DNA from: Paragonimus skrjabini miyazakii
Lineage: Eukaryota; Platyhelminthes; Trematoda; Plagiorchiida; Troglotrematidae
NCBI GenBank assembly: GCA_014338405.1
Contig: JTDE01000954.1
Location: 12,942 to 76,941 of the forward strand
Reading direction: 5' to 3'
Length of the DNA stretch: 64,000 nucleotides
In this document: positions 1 to 11,849 of the stretch, in pieces
How positions within the stretch are numbered: the stretch's first letter is position 1
Layout of the letters: each line of letters begins with the position of its first letter
Notes under the pieces: model-generated
Seen by the model: only the letters and a program-made list of their open reading frames with translations
Database searches by the model: none
What the model was told of the DNA's origin: nothing
Translations under genes and position numbers: made by a program

Positions 1-3000
1 AGAGTATGATAGAACTGAAACTCACTGATCAAATCAATAGTCACCGCTGAATTAGCTGAGACCTTTAACATCGTACCCGGTTGAAACACAGGTGAAAGCA
101 GTCATCCACAACATGTTTCATAGCCACTGTTCTAGCCCATACCCACTGGTCACTAAACGTGCACGTCTGACAGAGTGATATTGCAGTATACTTCACAGTT
201 AGTTGCTGGTATGATTACGTGCCAGCAGCTCTGTTCAAACTCTTTTTAATGTTTTCAGTTAATACTTTTTTACCTTTATTAACCATCCAACATAAATTTA
301 CTTTTATCGGCACACGAAAAGTAACACATAAGCAGAGATCTTCCTCCCTCTGGTAATTATACATGAGCCTGTGAACAACTACTTAGTAATAAGCTGGGAA
401 CATTCAAGCTTACACTGATGATGCTACCGCATATGGGAAGATAAAACTTGAAGGATGGCTTTTTCGTTGCTGTACAAATGTTAGGCAGTAGACTGCTTTT
501 GCACCAAGGGAAGTGATTGGCTTCTGGCTCACACTCGTTTCCATTATACATTGATAGTCACTGTGCGCAAATGATTTACACTGAAATTCATGTGAACCTA
601 TATTGAAACTACTCTACACTTTGAAACCTGGTAGACTATTTTCATATGGATGGAAAAATACACACTATAGCTAATTTCAACAACACTTGCTTAAAGATTT
701 TGGATATAGAATATCTAATGAAGTCGACGGTTTTCAGATGTGTGATTACGAGAAACATGTGAATCTAACCCTTGAACTCAGACTGAGAATTCAACTTATA
801 TGGAAGTTGTTTTGTCTTCAGTTTCAAACCGATAATACTTTTCGGTAATCTACCTTGTTATCACTAATACAGACCGAAATTCAGCAGTGATAAACTAGTT
901 AGAATATGCGCAAATGTGATTGTTGCACAAGTTATGTCAAAATCCACCCGCTGATCACCAGCAAACAATACTTGTAGGTTGTGAGAGTAAAGTCCAAAAG
1001 ACTATTTATCAAGCCTGATAAATATACCTTAGCAACTGCATGACAAACAACGTGGCAGACCCTGTAAATGGCCATAAATTAACTAGGCTCGACTTACGAT
1101 ACAAGAGGGCGATTGGTTGCATGCAACTTCATCACAGTCAACTATCAGTTGAATCATTGTTGATTAGGGAGACCTCACCAGCGTTATCACAGTTGGTAGA
1201 CTGCAGAGGTCATCATACATACAGGCTCACAAATACATCAGACAAGTATACTCGTCGTCCTCGCAGTGGTTCAACACGCTGGAGAAAGTGGCGAAATATT
1301 AACAACAACTTTTAGTGACTGATGGCAATGTTTTGTAAGTGAGATTCAATTGTACACTAAGCTGATGGATTGAGAACAAACAGAAGGTTGAATTTTACCT
1401 GTTAATTCCCGGTTACTGCCAGTGAACGTACCGACCGCTGAGTTCATTTTTACGTTGTTTTTACAAACAGACAATTTAATAATCTTGACGGGCACATATA
1501 TGGTGAAAGCCCTTTGACAACAGCGCACTAGATTATTCGTTTATGGACTCAGTACAAAAGTCGTCTGGAAATTATTATATTTTTTTTCCACAGATTAGGG
1601 TAGTTGGCGTAAGTTTTCTCGAGATCTTTGTCGTCAGGTCGAAATCTTTCCAAAAATTTAAAAGTGCAAGTTTTACCAAATTGTACGTAGGCCAGTTCCA
1701 GTTGGCTAGGCAGAACATGTTCGAGTTAAGCAGAGGTTCATGTGGGTAGACGTGAGCATCAGTTACTGGTGAACGGAATTATTTGAAAGGGCGGAGATTT
1801 TAAGATATTTTAAACGTATCTGTGGATGAATTTTTCAAAAACTAATGTCTGCTTAGATTCACCGCCATACGAGCGACCATTTTTCATCTGAGTTACTACG
1901 TTGGCGATCCGGAATCATATCGGACTTTAAAACCTATCTGCACTTAGATACGCATTCAAATAACATGAACGTATGCTGACGATGTTCTTATCGGTAAGTG
2001 CTATTCGTTTACTGAACCGACCAGATGAATGCTGCTTCACTTGTATACGACACGTCAGTAGACGACACCAGTAGTTTGTTGTTGACGTTGTTTCCAACCT
2101 TAGCATTAGGACGGTTTGCCACAAAATTGTTCAGGTGATCTTTGCTCGTTTAATCCAAAAATAAACGAAATCGGTAGTTGGGTTGAGAGCCTACATAAAG
2201 GCATATTATCAAGAGAAACATAGTTTTAAAACAAGTTGGGGCAGTAGTTTTGGTATTAAAATGACCAGAACTTCATAAATAGGCTTACTAAAAGGTAATG
2301 CCAAGCTTACTACATCTTATTCAATGTAACGTCGAGGAATGCATCCAGTTTCTAAAATCTCAAAATTATAAATGTATTTAATCTTCTCATTTTTAGGTTT
2401 AAACGTCCACCATCGGTTGAGTAAACTTTCAGTAGCACAACCTCACGGCTTCAAAAGTTAACATCACTTTCAATCTTATACCCTACTTGGCTGACTGTTT
2501 GCCATGCGGTAAAATATTTCATCAATACTAATTCATTTGAAGATTTGTGGACAGTATGAATAAAGGCAACTCATTCATATGCAGTAGGATTATAAGTAGA
2601 TTGAAAACTCTCCAAAGTTAGCGAAATAATTATGCCACTTAAATCCTATCATTAGCGTGTAGCGTCTCCCAATTAGCAACTCGGGTAACATTCATCTGTC
2701 GGTTATATTCTGGTACAGAAATAATATAAAACAGCAAAAATGTGTAACCCTCAAAACAAATTTTTCATAATTAGTTTCTTGTCAACCGTTTATCATGTCA
2801 ATGGGAGCTTTCCTCTCCGGTTCTCTCGTTTGTTTTCTGCTCGAATGTGAATGGACGGTAGTGCAGAGAAACACATTAATGGTGTACTTTTACCTCACTC
2901 CTTCTTGCATTCATTGCTCTATAGTAAACAGTGGTCCAGTGTTTACAATTTTCTAGGGAACAGAAGGCGTTTGGGGAATCAGTTTACATTATTTGAGAGC

Positions 3001-3699
3001 ATCACTTGGGTGCAAACAAGGAAAGTTTCAGTGATATTATCGAGATATACTTTATCTTTGTTTTAGCTAAATAAATAAACCAGACTCGGTACCTCAAATT
3101 AACATTATCATTTGTTTAACTTTATTGATTACCTGCTTAAAGTATCAATTGTATAAAATAATTAATTAAGAAGCCGTTATGTGTGCAGCATGAACAATTT
3201 TGAGTAAAGTGAAAATCTAACATTCACTCTGCGTAAATTAAAACGATGAGTATTAGTAAAACCAAAATTACTATACGACGTTGAATAAGTGATGGATACA
3301 CTTTGGGTATAGAATTAAAAGGGCTCACTTGGAGTTGAAAAAGACTTGAGAATTAAATGTCAAATGGAAAGAATGCTGAAATCGACCAAAAATAATTCAG
3401 CGATCAAGAGGCTTGGTTTGAGCCACAAGCCATTGCTTAGATGAGGTGAACCGGAATAACAAAACTGACTAGACGTGGATCTCCAGCTCAGTCAGTCAGG
3501 GTTACTCTTGCAAAATCGTAAGTTTGTTTTTCCACGCAAAGTTTTTCACAGACTGGATTACTTCAGTTTAGGTAAGCGGACCGTTCATTTCATTAGTTCG
3601 CCAGAAACTAAGCTGAATCTCTCTATTAAACAAATTATCTGACCAAGTTTTTGTCAACGTCAGTGATGCAGTCAATCCATTCTTAGGTTAGTTGTAGTT
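1..3699. other. gene-poor stretch
   Basis: I recognise no gene, RNA or repeat here on either strand. Open frames are short (under about 95 codons), of random composition, and match no family I know. It reads as intronic or intergenic sequence; small exons could be hidden in it. Confidence 0.5.
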
Positions 3700-3739
3700 T
3701 ACAATGGACGGACTAAGATTCTTTGGGATAAGTGATTGC

Positions 3740-3943
3740 CAACGAGTTACACTGCAAAAAGGTAAAACCGATAGGCACGGAAACAGTCACCTAGTTGACC
3801 CTGTTAAATCGTTCAAGATATTGTTACATAATCGCAACCGGAAACTGCTAGCGATTAGCGAGGCAATGCTCATCAAACAACATGGGCCAGTTTTGTGTGC
3901 GCAGAAGGCGCTGACGCAATCAATCTGCTTGCCGTGGAATTGA
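3740..3943 (+). mobile_element. Penelope-like element copy A, 3' end of the ORF
   Basis: This open frame ends with the typical C-terminus of a fluke Penelope-like retroelement protein: VDPVKSFKILL, then RKLLAISEAMLIKQ, then PVLCAQK and the closing ICLPW before the stop at about 3941-3943. In the family this tail follows the GIY-YIG endonuclease domain (pattern VDP..F..., EA..I....P.LC.QK, ..LPW). The GIY-YIG core itself and the reverse transcriptase are absent, so this is a heavily 5'-truncated copy, as is usual for these elements. The left boundary is uncertain, because the frame stays open to about 3704 but recognisable similarity starts near 3770. The 3' flank carries a hammerhead ribozyme about 100 nt after the stop, as expected for the terminal repeat of a PLE. 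It is similar to but clearly diverged from copies B and C in this window. Confidence 0.75.
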
Positions 3944-4041
3944 TTGGACTATTAGAAAGTGAAGGGTCAGAACTATTTGGTTGGTTTGTTCAATTGTTGT
4001 TGCTATATGCAGTTTGTATAAAAATTGCTAGTTTTACGTTG

Positions 4042-4079
4042 GCGACTGATGAGAGTAAGTCGAAATGTTAACATCTCGC
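4042..4079 (+). ncRNA. hammerhead ribozyme, type I, in PLE 3' region
   Basis: All conserved core elements occur in order. Stem I 5' strand GCGA is at 4042-4045 and CUGAUGA at 4046-4052. A minimal stem II follows (G4053-C4061, A4054-U4060, loop GUAAG), then GAAA at 4062-4065. Stem III is very short (A4065-U4074, U4066-A4073, G4067-C4072, loop UUAA), the cleavage triplet AUC is at 4073-4075, and the stem I 3' strand UCGC is at 4076-4079. Stems II and III are closed and stem I is open, which is type I. Hammerheads with very short stem III are known from Penelope-like elements, where they self-cleave element transcripts. This one lies about 100 nt after the PLE stop codon. Stem II has only two canonical pairs, so activity is uncertain. 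Confidence 0.65.
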
Positions 4080-4089
4080 GATATATGTC

Positions 4090-5945
4090 TTCTCTGTGTT
4101 TTAACGTAAACAGTAGTTGATGACTGATTGGATAATCTATGGTATACTGTGAATCTAAGAATTTTCAAACTGAAGCCACAGATAGGCTGGTGCGGTGTCA
4201 TTTGACAGTTTAACGGAAGAATACTTTTAGGCGAATTACTTCTGTACACAACAATTCAGGCTCTGCAATAACCACTGGAGATATCAAGGTGAAATAATCC
4301 ACAAAGTTGACGTGAACGGATGCAATTGTACAAACTATTTCGAAATTTACATCTGAACCGACCCTGTGATCATAGTTGACCAAATGGGGCATAACTGCGC
4401 CCGACGATGTGTCTTACTAGATAAATCGAGTGACACTCTATGTAAAATTGATTTTGACCTAGACTGTGAGAAAGACACTAGGTCTTTGTTAGCGCTAACA
4501 AATGCAGCTAGGGAAAACCTGATATTCACGACAGAAATAAACTAGACGGGTTTGGCTACTTAAACTTCCTGATAAATAAACCCAGCATGTCGTGTGTCGA
4601 AAGGAGATTTGAAGTAGCCAGTATATTCACTTCATTAATATTGTATGAATGAAACACGAACAGCTATTGACATCTAACTATCCGGAGTTGCAAAATGCAC
4701 GTTGGTGAAACTTCAAAATGAATGCTTAAGCTATTAGCAAAACGTATTACAAATCTGGTTGTTTATCCTATAATTCACAACAACATGAAATAAGGAAGTC
4801 TAACGTTCCTAATGGACCAATTTAATCCTCATGATTCTCTCTTACAGTGATGATATCAATCGTATTGTTGAGTTGGAGGCTTCAGGCAGCAACAAAGGCT
4901 ACTGCAGAACCTGAATTGAAGCAGTATTTTGTCTAAGAGCCTAAATTAGCGAAATCTTTACTTGATGTGTCAACTGACGCGGCACCGACGTATTTAGAAT
5001 CTTAATTTGTAAGTTGTTTTAGGTTCACCATGTACTCCAGACCGTTCAACTTTCCGAGACCACTGTTTCAATGGATATTATGCTGTGTTTCCCTCTGTTC
5101 GCCACACTTTCGCTTATAATTTAGCAGTCCTCTAAAGTGTCGAATCTACTGATCCAGGTTTAGTACAACCAACAGTCACGGTTTCGCGATAAAGAAAATC
5201 AGATATTCTGAAGTGTGCCTATTTGGATTTGAATAAATTGTAAATGCAGTTGTTGCATCCGTTGTCTTTCAGTTCACGTTCCACAATCTGGAAACATACA
5301 TTTTATATATTTATGCTTCGCCTTGTTTTTGACGGACGATACATGTGAATCGAAATCATGAGTGACTCCATTTAGAAAGACATGCAGCGATTTGTATTGT
5401 GATTAAAAGTAAACCTAGTAAAACATGCGTCATTACTATCTCCCTTCATTCAGTAATAACTGCACAAAAAATATCGCGACAGTTTTCATACTGTAGATTA
5501 ATAGACTACATTCCGCTTACTAACTACAATATATCAAAAACACATCTAATTGTAAGTACACAACATCCATATATCTGCAACCGGTAATCTTATCCAGAAG
5601 TCCCCTTGTTTGTTTAAAGCGTGTATGCTTTGTGATGCGGCGTTGTTCAACCCTTGAATCAACGACTGGTTATCTTCCATTAACCGACCGTTTGGCAGTA
5701 TTTTTTAACTGAGGTAAACCAAAATGATCACCCCTGGCAAAATTGATTGGCAAGACTGTTGAAGATTAACCAAAATGTGGGCGCAGAAGATTAGTACACA
5801 GGACCTCAGTATTCAGTACAGCGTTAGTTAAGACGGCAAAGGATCAAACTCTTGCGTTTTTATCTGTTTGTTGACTACCGACTGAAGTTTACTGGACGGT
5901 TTATAAAGAGAAAGAAAAGTTTTTAGATTAAAATAATTGACTTTC
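4090..5945. other. 3' flank of PLE copy A, then gene-poor sequence
   Basis: The first part may still belong to the terminal repeat of PLE copy A, but I cannot place its end. The rest shows no recognisable gene or repeat. Confidence 0.4.
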
Positions 5946-5951
5946 GAGAGA

Positions 5952-6039
5952 AATGCTCCTTTTGTTTACAGTTTTATTTTAGAGAAAATACACCGAAAAA
6001 GTATACTGATACACAACGAAACTGTAAACAAAGAGCATT
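5952..6039. repeat. inverted repeat (hairpin) with ~22 bp arms
   Basis: The left arm (about 5952-5974) and the right arm (about 6019-6039) are reverse complements with one or two single-base gaps. Both contain the core TTTGTTTACAG or its complement CTGTAAACAAA. The spacer is about 44 bp. Arms this long are not expected by chance in a window of this size. It may be a small fold-back transposon remnant or an RNA hairpin; no coding sequence is associated with it. Confidence 0.6.
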
Positions 6040-6044
6040 AGATG

Positions 6045-8260
6045 ACGTCTGGATGTGCACTGAGAAGTTGGCAAAATAATTAGATTGCTAGTTGGCTTTC
6101 CCTCAGATGTCGTTCTATTACAACTTTGAACTACTCACATATTCCAGCTGCGGCTATACAGTTCAGCAATGTGTTTCAGAGCGAACAGGCTCTAAGTAAG
6201 AAAAACACTAACTTAACCATTTCGGTCATTTGAGATTGAAACGATTGAAAACCCAGGCAAGTTTTACCGGTCGCCCTTGCGAGATCTTTCAGTGGATGAT
6301 AAGCTGTATGTTAAAAAATTTAAGTTGACCCTACTTTTCCTCTCAGATGTTTGTATAGCATTGAAGACTTTACTACTACTGCCAGCTTTTTGATGGGGAC
6401 TACACTGTGTCCACTGATCCTTTCAGCTACCCATCGTCTGGACACACTGGTGTCAGCCTTGACATTTTGGAATAAGCTTGTGTTCTTTTCCGTTTAAGGG
6501 TGTACAATGCAGTTCAACAATGTAGAGGAGTCCCTACTGCGAAATAGTTTATGAATCATGCCTCAAAGATTCTTATCTTCTGCTGATTCTCCATGGATGC
6601 AAAGGCAGCAGACGACTTTAAGTAATCTGATATTACTTTTATAGGTCTAACGTATCTTCAGGTAATCAAAAGTTTGCGATCGCTGCGGATATCATTAACA
6701 GAAGGTTGATGACAGATGTGTGTAAGTTTACATTCTGCGACTGGTTTTGTGTGAATCATTGCGTAACGCAATGCATATCATCAAGATGTTCACTTGAAGC
6801 TTGCGGACCTTGCATAACTTGTTAAAACTTCTGTGATCAGCAGATAGTGACATCAGTGAATCAATGGATATGAATGACGGGTAGCATAAGGGACGCAAAA
6901 GATGGTTTCATTATTACGCCGTTTACAAAAACTATCTCGACAACTAGCAGTCCACCATGATATTGAAGATGCATCATGAATTAATTAAATAACAGTCCCA
7001 CCAGAACGTAATTTCTGGTCATTCATAGCGAGATGAAGTAAACTATTTGTTCAAAGCTTTGGAAGCATTCAGAGTAGCCATAGCAAAACCGCATAAAAGT
7101 TCCACTGGGACAAGTATTCCATAAACGGTAAATTCTGGATAGTTTGTATTTTTAACGTAAACCGTTTAAGACCTAGTTACTTACCCAAGATTTAATTTTT
7201 ACTCACAAAAGCACAAAACCGGTTTATGTATTCTGAAGAAAAACCTTTTCTGGTTACAGTGCTATCACCGTCAGTCATTTAAATTACACCGATGTTTTTA
7301 CTCCCAAATACCAACGTTATCACCAATCTGCTCGATTAACCAAATCAATCTAGCAGATGACCATGTTACGCATATGTTTGAAGTAAAAAATTTACGCCGT
7401 ATTTCGCAGCCGCTCTTGTCATGCAAAACTGACGCTAATTAATTTTAAAACACTGGATTCCCTTGAAAAACTTCAATGCAGAAAGAAGACATATGCTGCG
7501 ATGTATTAACATTTTGTTCACTCACATCAGTCACATACGTAAGACATACAGGTTGTAAACGTCAGACAAGTAGAGATAGACGGACTGTAAACATCCATAC
7601 AACCACACCACGTACTACGTTATCAACACCAAAGCAACTCTATGGATTGCTTCAGCCACTTTTGTGCACATAGCGTCGGCTGAGTTCGGGTTAACATAGC
7701 TTCGGTTTCTGATTGGACAACAATGTTTTGAATGATCTAAATGGATCGAATTAGTGACATGTAATCATGAGATGTCTAGCAATCGACGTTGCGGAGTGTC
7801 AAGCAACAGATTCACCGGTGTGAGATTGCTGTCATTAGTTGTTTTAACTGTTTCTGTACGTATTCTACCACTCACTCAGCTAGTTGTTGGACTGTTCTGC
7901 CTAAAGAAACATCACTGCAACTGTAATTGAACTGATGGACAACGTAAAAACAGAATAGTCAGAGAAACTGCGTTCATGATTGCATAAAACTAGTTATTTG
8001 GTGGCTTGAACCGAGTGTGGTTAAGCAGCCGCAAACGTACGGGATAAGGCAGATTTCAATTTGTCATTTGCCAGATAAACTCTTTGAAATTGCAGAAATA
8101 GAAGTACTTTTTTTTCTTCTAAATTGTTCAAACTGGCCTATTACACTTATTCATCATACTGTGAATTTAGGTGAACTTTTCATAGTATCCATTCACCAGT
8201 AACGTTTTCCTTTGCATCTTTTTTTCCTTCTGCAATCTATCAGAGGTGCAAATGCGTCAA
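6045..8260. other. gene-poor stretch
   Basis: No gene or repeat recognised. A frame of about 65 codons near 7476-7673 has no recognisable features and is probably chance. Confidence 0.4.
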
Positions 8261-8263
8261 GTT

Positions 8264-8467
8264 CTATGAAATAAGGCCTTGACCAAACCCCGCTTGTATG
8301 CTGTTGGGGCAACGCTGCAGAACTAAAGACAGTATTCACCCTGTGGGATGGACCAGTTGATGTAATATCTCATTCTCACACCTGGTGATGAGTACATCTA
8401 AGGAAGCTAAACACGAACTGCCCCAATAGCACACAAACGATTTTGGTCAAGACCATATTTCATACTG
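8264..8467. mobile_element. MITE-like fold-back element, ~200 bp
   Basis: The two halves are imperfect reverse complements over almost their whole length. The outer ~48 bp of each arm (8264-8312 and 8419-8467) agree best, sharing blocks such as ATGAAATA, CTTGACCAAA and TTGGGGCA. Similarity weakens towards the centre but continues. The ends read TATGAAATA...TATTTCATA, so a TA target duplication, as in Tc1/mariner-derived MITEs, is possible. There is no open frame inside. Structure and size fit a non-autonomous DNA transposon; the parent family cannot be named from this sequence alone. Confidence 0.65.
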
Positions 8468-8469
8468 CC

Positions 8470-9706
8470 AGGCGTGATGTTTGGTTAGGTTTAATCTTCA
8501 TGTGTTACGAGAAATTTTGCCCATTGAACTTTATTCTAGATGGACTTAGGCATATGCACTTCAACTCAAGAATGTAATAGGATGTAACGTATAAACATCC
8601 TCTGGCTTGTTAAATCGATGCGTACATCAATTATAAATCACATTAACCTCTTCTTATTCAAATTTTCAATGAGCATACGTTGACTTTCGGTTAAGTAAAT
8701 GATACTTTTTCAGGCAGAAGTAACCTTCTAGCACTATATTCATTTGCAGTTTTATTTAGGCCTGTGCAACGACAGCAGAAAGGTTGATGTAATCAAACGC
8801 ACTACAAAATACATACTCAAATTTCCAAAGGTATTCAGTCACCCAGTAGATTAGCCGCTAAATGTTGAGCAACTGAGACCAATTCTGATCGTGGATTGTA
8901 GGCAACCTACGGGTGTACAAAAAATAAACGTAAGCGTTCATTGCAGTCAAACCCGCACATCTCGGGCCGATGAGGTACAAGCGTTACTAGTCCACCAGGT
9001 CTACAATCCACAACCACAAACTTTGGTATTTCTTCTTGTTGAGAGGTTAGTTTGCACGTCACTTGTTCTTGCTCTCGGACTGTGAGGGAACCTACTACAC
9101 TTGGAACTGTTGCTTCAATAGTATGTAGTTTCTCCAGTTGCGTACGACTATTTTTTCAATTACTTATGATTACAACTCACAGCCCTTAGCTGGTTGTCAC
9201 TGAAAGAATGGTAGACTCCCAGAGGAGGATATCAGTTGTTCTTCTGTCACTCTAGACATTCATTTATCAGACAACAAAGTGTTGGCTTAGCTGCAAACAA
9301 AATTCATGTCGGTTAGACGCAGTTTTACCTTAGGGACCAGAATCTTTTGTATCCCATGCTACCACCCCATTGTCCGGTTGCCTAGTTACGTTTGCAATTG
9401 TTCACCTTAGTACAGCATTATCATTGTTATATCTCGAAAAGTTAAAAGTCAAAACCACCAAGTTTTATCTATCAGACAATTCATAGTTTTGGAGAGACAG
9501 TAATTTGAATATGAGGATTCACTCATAAAAAGTTGAATTACATCCGTAAACTGTGTATCACAGTCTTTAAGTACATCAGAATGCTTGTAGATTTCTATTA
9601 CTGATCGGTATTTTTATAATGAAGGTTTTAATAGTTCAAAATCTATGTTACTCATAAACATAGAAAATAATGTTTTCCGAGTACACCACGATAGAATAAC
9701 GAACAC
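8470..9706. other. probable innexin intron sequence
   Basis: On the minus strand this lies downstream of the innexin splice donor at 9707-9712, so at least part of it should be intron. I looked for the next innexin exon (extracellular-loop cysteine motifs such as QCW or YCW) and did not find it here or down to position 1. The next exon is therefore more than 9 kb away or too diverged to spot by eye. Confidence 0.4.
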
Positions 9707-9712
9707 ACTTAC
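9707..9712 (-). other. splice donor of the innexin exon
   Basis: Read on the minus strand this is GTAAGT directly after CAATATTTAT. It is the best consensus donor near the end of innexin similarity, and translation beyond it loses the family pattern. Confidence 0.7.
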
Positions 9713-10280
9713 ATAAATATTGACGCATCCCTGTTAATGCAACCAGCAACAGTAAAAGTAGGCTGGTTATTTGATAATTCAGTCTATCTATGTGATCATC
9801 ATCTCCTGCCAGCCGAGAAGAACCAATACGTGCCCACCGAACCAAACTCAAAATCAGAGTCGGATCTCCACCCATTTTGGTTCGGTGTCTGCTGAATGAA
9901 TGTCCTAACCCCGGAGAGTGATGGATTGGTGAAGGTGCAAATCCGTATTCGTAATCGTACTGATCGTAGAAATATGGACGATGTAGAATCGGTGTATCGT
10001 GCATGCCGGAATAAATAAAAGCATTGTCTAGTTTTAGCGTTTCTGATGTAAACTGGCGTTTAAGGATGTTTTCTTCGGCAGACCATTGGCAACCTGAGGA
10101 TGATTGTTCAGAGACCTGGGAATCATCTTGAATTATTGCCCACTTTTCATTCTCATCAAAGATTTGTTGACCACAACAACATTCCGCAGTATTTTCTGTT
10201 AGTAGTGAGCCGTCTGTTTGAATAATTTGCTGATGTACTGCCGCCATACATGAAGTGGAGGGTAGAAGTGCGGTTGTCAT
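9713..10280 (-). CDS. innexin (gap-junction channel), first coding exon
   Basis: Innexins form gap junctions and hemichannels in the plasma membrane of invertebrates. The exon encodes 189 residues plus one base. Residues 159-168 (GDDDHIDRLN) and the following segment ITSLLLLLLVALTG, then MRQYL, match the start of the innexin domain: a conserved D.DRLN cytoplasmic motif, the first membrane helix (about residues 171-184), and the (K/R)QY motif before the first extracellular loop. A consensus donor GTAAGT (9707-9712, read on the minus strand) ends the exon in phase 1. The first ATG after an in-frame stop (near 10299) is at 10278-10280. This start gives about 135 residues before MGGDPTLILSLVRW, far longer than the usual 20-35 residue N-terminus. 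The internal Met136 (9873-9875) would give a normal innexin N-terminus. The extension is acidic, with Cys and Tyr clusters (ECCCGQQ, YFYDQYDYEY). Later exons are not visible. Confidence 0.8.
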
Positions 10281-10338
10281 GTCTCCAAGGTGCACGAGTC
10301 AGAAGTCAATCTGACTTGAGAAGTTTTCAATTTTTCAT

Positions 10339-10436
10339 CTATTCGGGAAATAACAGAAAAGAATGAATTCAACTGGTAAACAATTGGGGAGTTTAAAAGT
10401 TAATTTGATATGGAATAGCCATTTTTTGTAACTCAC
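10339..10436 (-). other. candidate 5' UTR intron of the innexin gene
   Basis: On the minus strand a perfect donor, AG followed by GTGAGT (10431-10436), is followed 98 nt later by a pyrimidine-rich tract and the acceptor CCCGAATAG (AG at 10339-10340). Splicing would leave a 58-nt leader before the ATG at 10278-10280. The flanking sequence has stops in the innexin frame, so the upstream exon would be untranslated. The spacing and quality of the sites support it; no transcript evidence is available here. Confidence 0.35.
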
Positions 10437-10439
10437 CTA

Positions 10440-11845
10440 CTTCCTTGTAAACATATCAGTCAAAGTCTCAAACAATATATTATACTGGTAAACAAAGCCA
10501 CCGTTCTGCTTTTCTAAACTTCTCACAAGATGATTCCATTGGCTGACGCAGGAAATACGGCCATACGGTGTGCAGGTACTGGAAGGATGTGTTATTTGCT
10601 CATTTATTTTACAAACTTTCCAAGACACTAGCAATACTGTTCAGGATCAAACATAAAATAACGACGGTCGTATAGTTAACTAGTCATTTTTTGTATGGTA
10701 CGTCAAACATAATTGCAATTTACGAGAAAAATAATGATTTTTCTGAACCATACAATGTCAAACTGACGAACTGACTGGTTCGAACCTACACCGAAGTTGG
10801 TGATAAGACATTTTTTGTCACTTGCCAATTTAAGTGATGTTAATTTACTGAACGATCACATACAATGTTTAATTTTGAGTAATGTATACCGAATGGGAAT
10901 ATTATGTGCACATTGTTCAAATATGAGGATGGAAATCGTCCCTTGAATCAGAAAGTCAAAAAGTACAGATTGAAATATTGATTCACCTCTTACGATCAGC
11001 AGTCTGAATTATGTGACTGGTGTAATGGCAAAACAACAGACAATAATTCGAAGTTGAATATCATACACATGTGATTGCAGCTTTTGTAGTCAAACGTACA
11101 TTTCAGTTAATCTGTTTCGAACGAAAAGGTGACTATTTGGGGTTTACGAATATATTTTTATTATGGTTGATAGTTGTAGCTTGAATTCCCTTATGCAAAA
11201 TATGTCAATCGGTTGTTTTTATTTGCATAGAGTTAGCTGCTAGCATCCGATCAAGGATACGCGTCACTCCAAAAATCTGTAAGCAACGATAAATTTTCAG
11301 GAGAGTAATCGCTGGTACAATTCTGACAGTGCACTGCTAAATGGAATTTGTCTTTTCTTCCCTACGCACGTTACTTAATAGCGATTACGTGGATTTAATT
11401 CAACCCCCGTCTACACATCACTCTTGGTTGTGGTTTTAAAAGATTTTTCTGTTTGTTCGTTTACCCGTTTTTAAATCATCCGGAAAATTACCGGATACAC
11501 TGCCTGGTAAATAACACGAGACAACTCTTCGACAGGTATTTAAAGAAGTATAATTGCCAAAAGATTGTCTGCGCGTCTTTTTGCAGCACAAATCGTGTTG
11601 TTCAGGTTATCTATCAACAATGAAATATTGACGTAGTAGACTTACTTAAACATAACGATGACTTAAATGTTCATGTTAGGAATCTAAACACAATTCAGCT
11701 CAGGAAATCACTAGCAGACGAATAATTCTGTGTTTAACTAGAGGTTTATCGCTGGGATTTAGTCGTGAAATTCCACCTGGTAATAATTTCGAGAAGCAAG
11801 TATTTATCGGATAGAAGCAAAGCTCAACAGCATCCTAAAACTTTC
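10440..11845. other. gene-poor stretch upstream of innexin
   Basis: It probably contains the 5' UTR and promoter region of the innexin gene (minus strand). I see no clear TATA box or initiator that I would defend. No other gene recognised. Confidence 0.35.
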
Positions 11846-11849
11846 AGAA

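Noticed and set aside
8892..9011. 11-bp perfect inverted repeat GTGGATTGTAG/CTACAATCCAC
   Set aside because: Arms of this length within 200 bp are expected by chance a few times in a 64 kb window, and nothing else supports it.
10775..10800. GGTTCGAACC as a tRNA T-arm
   Set aside because: Flanking bases do not pair as a T-stem and there is no D-arm or acceptor stem at the right distance.
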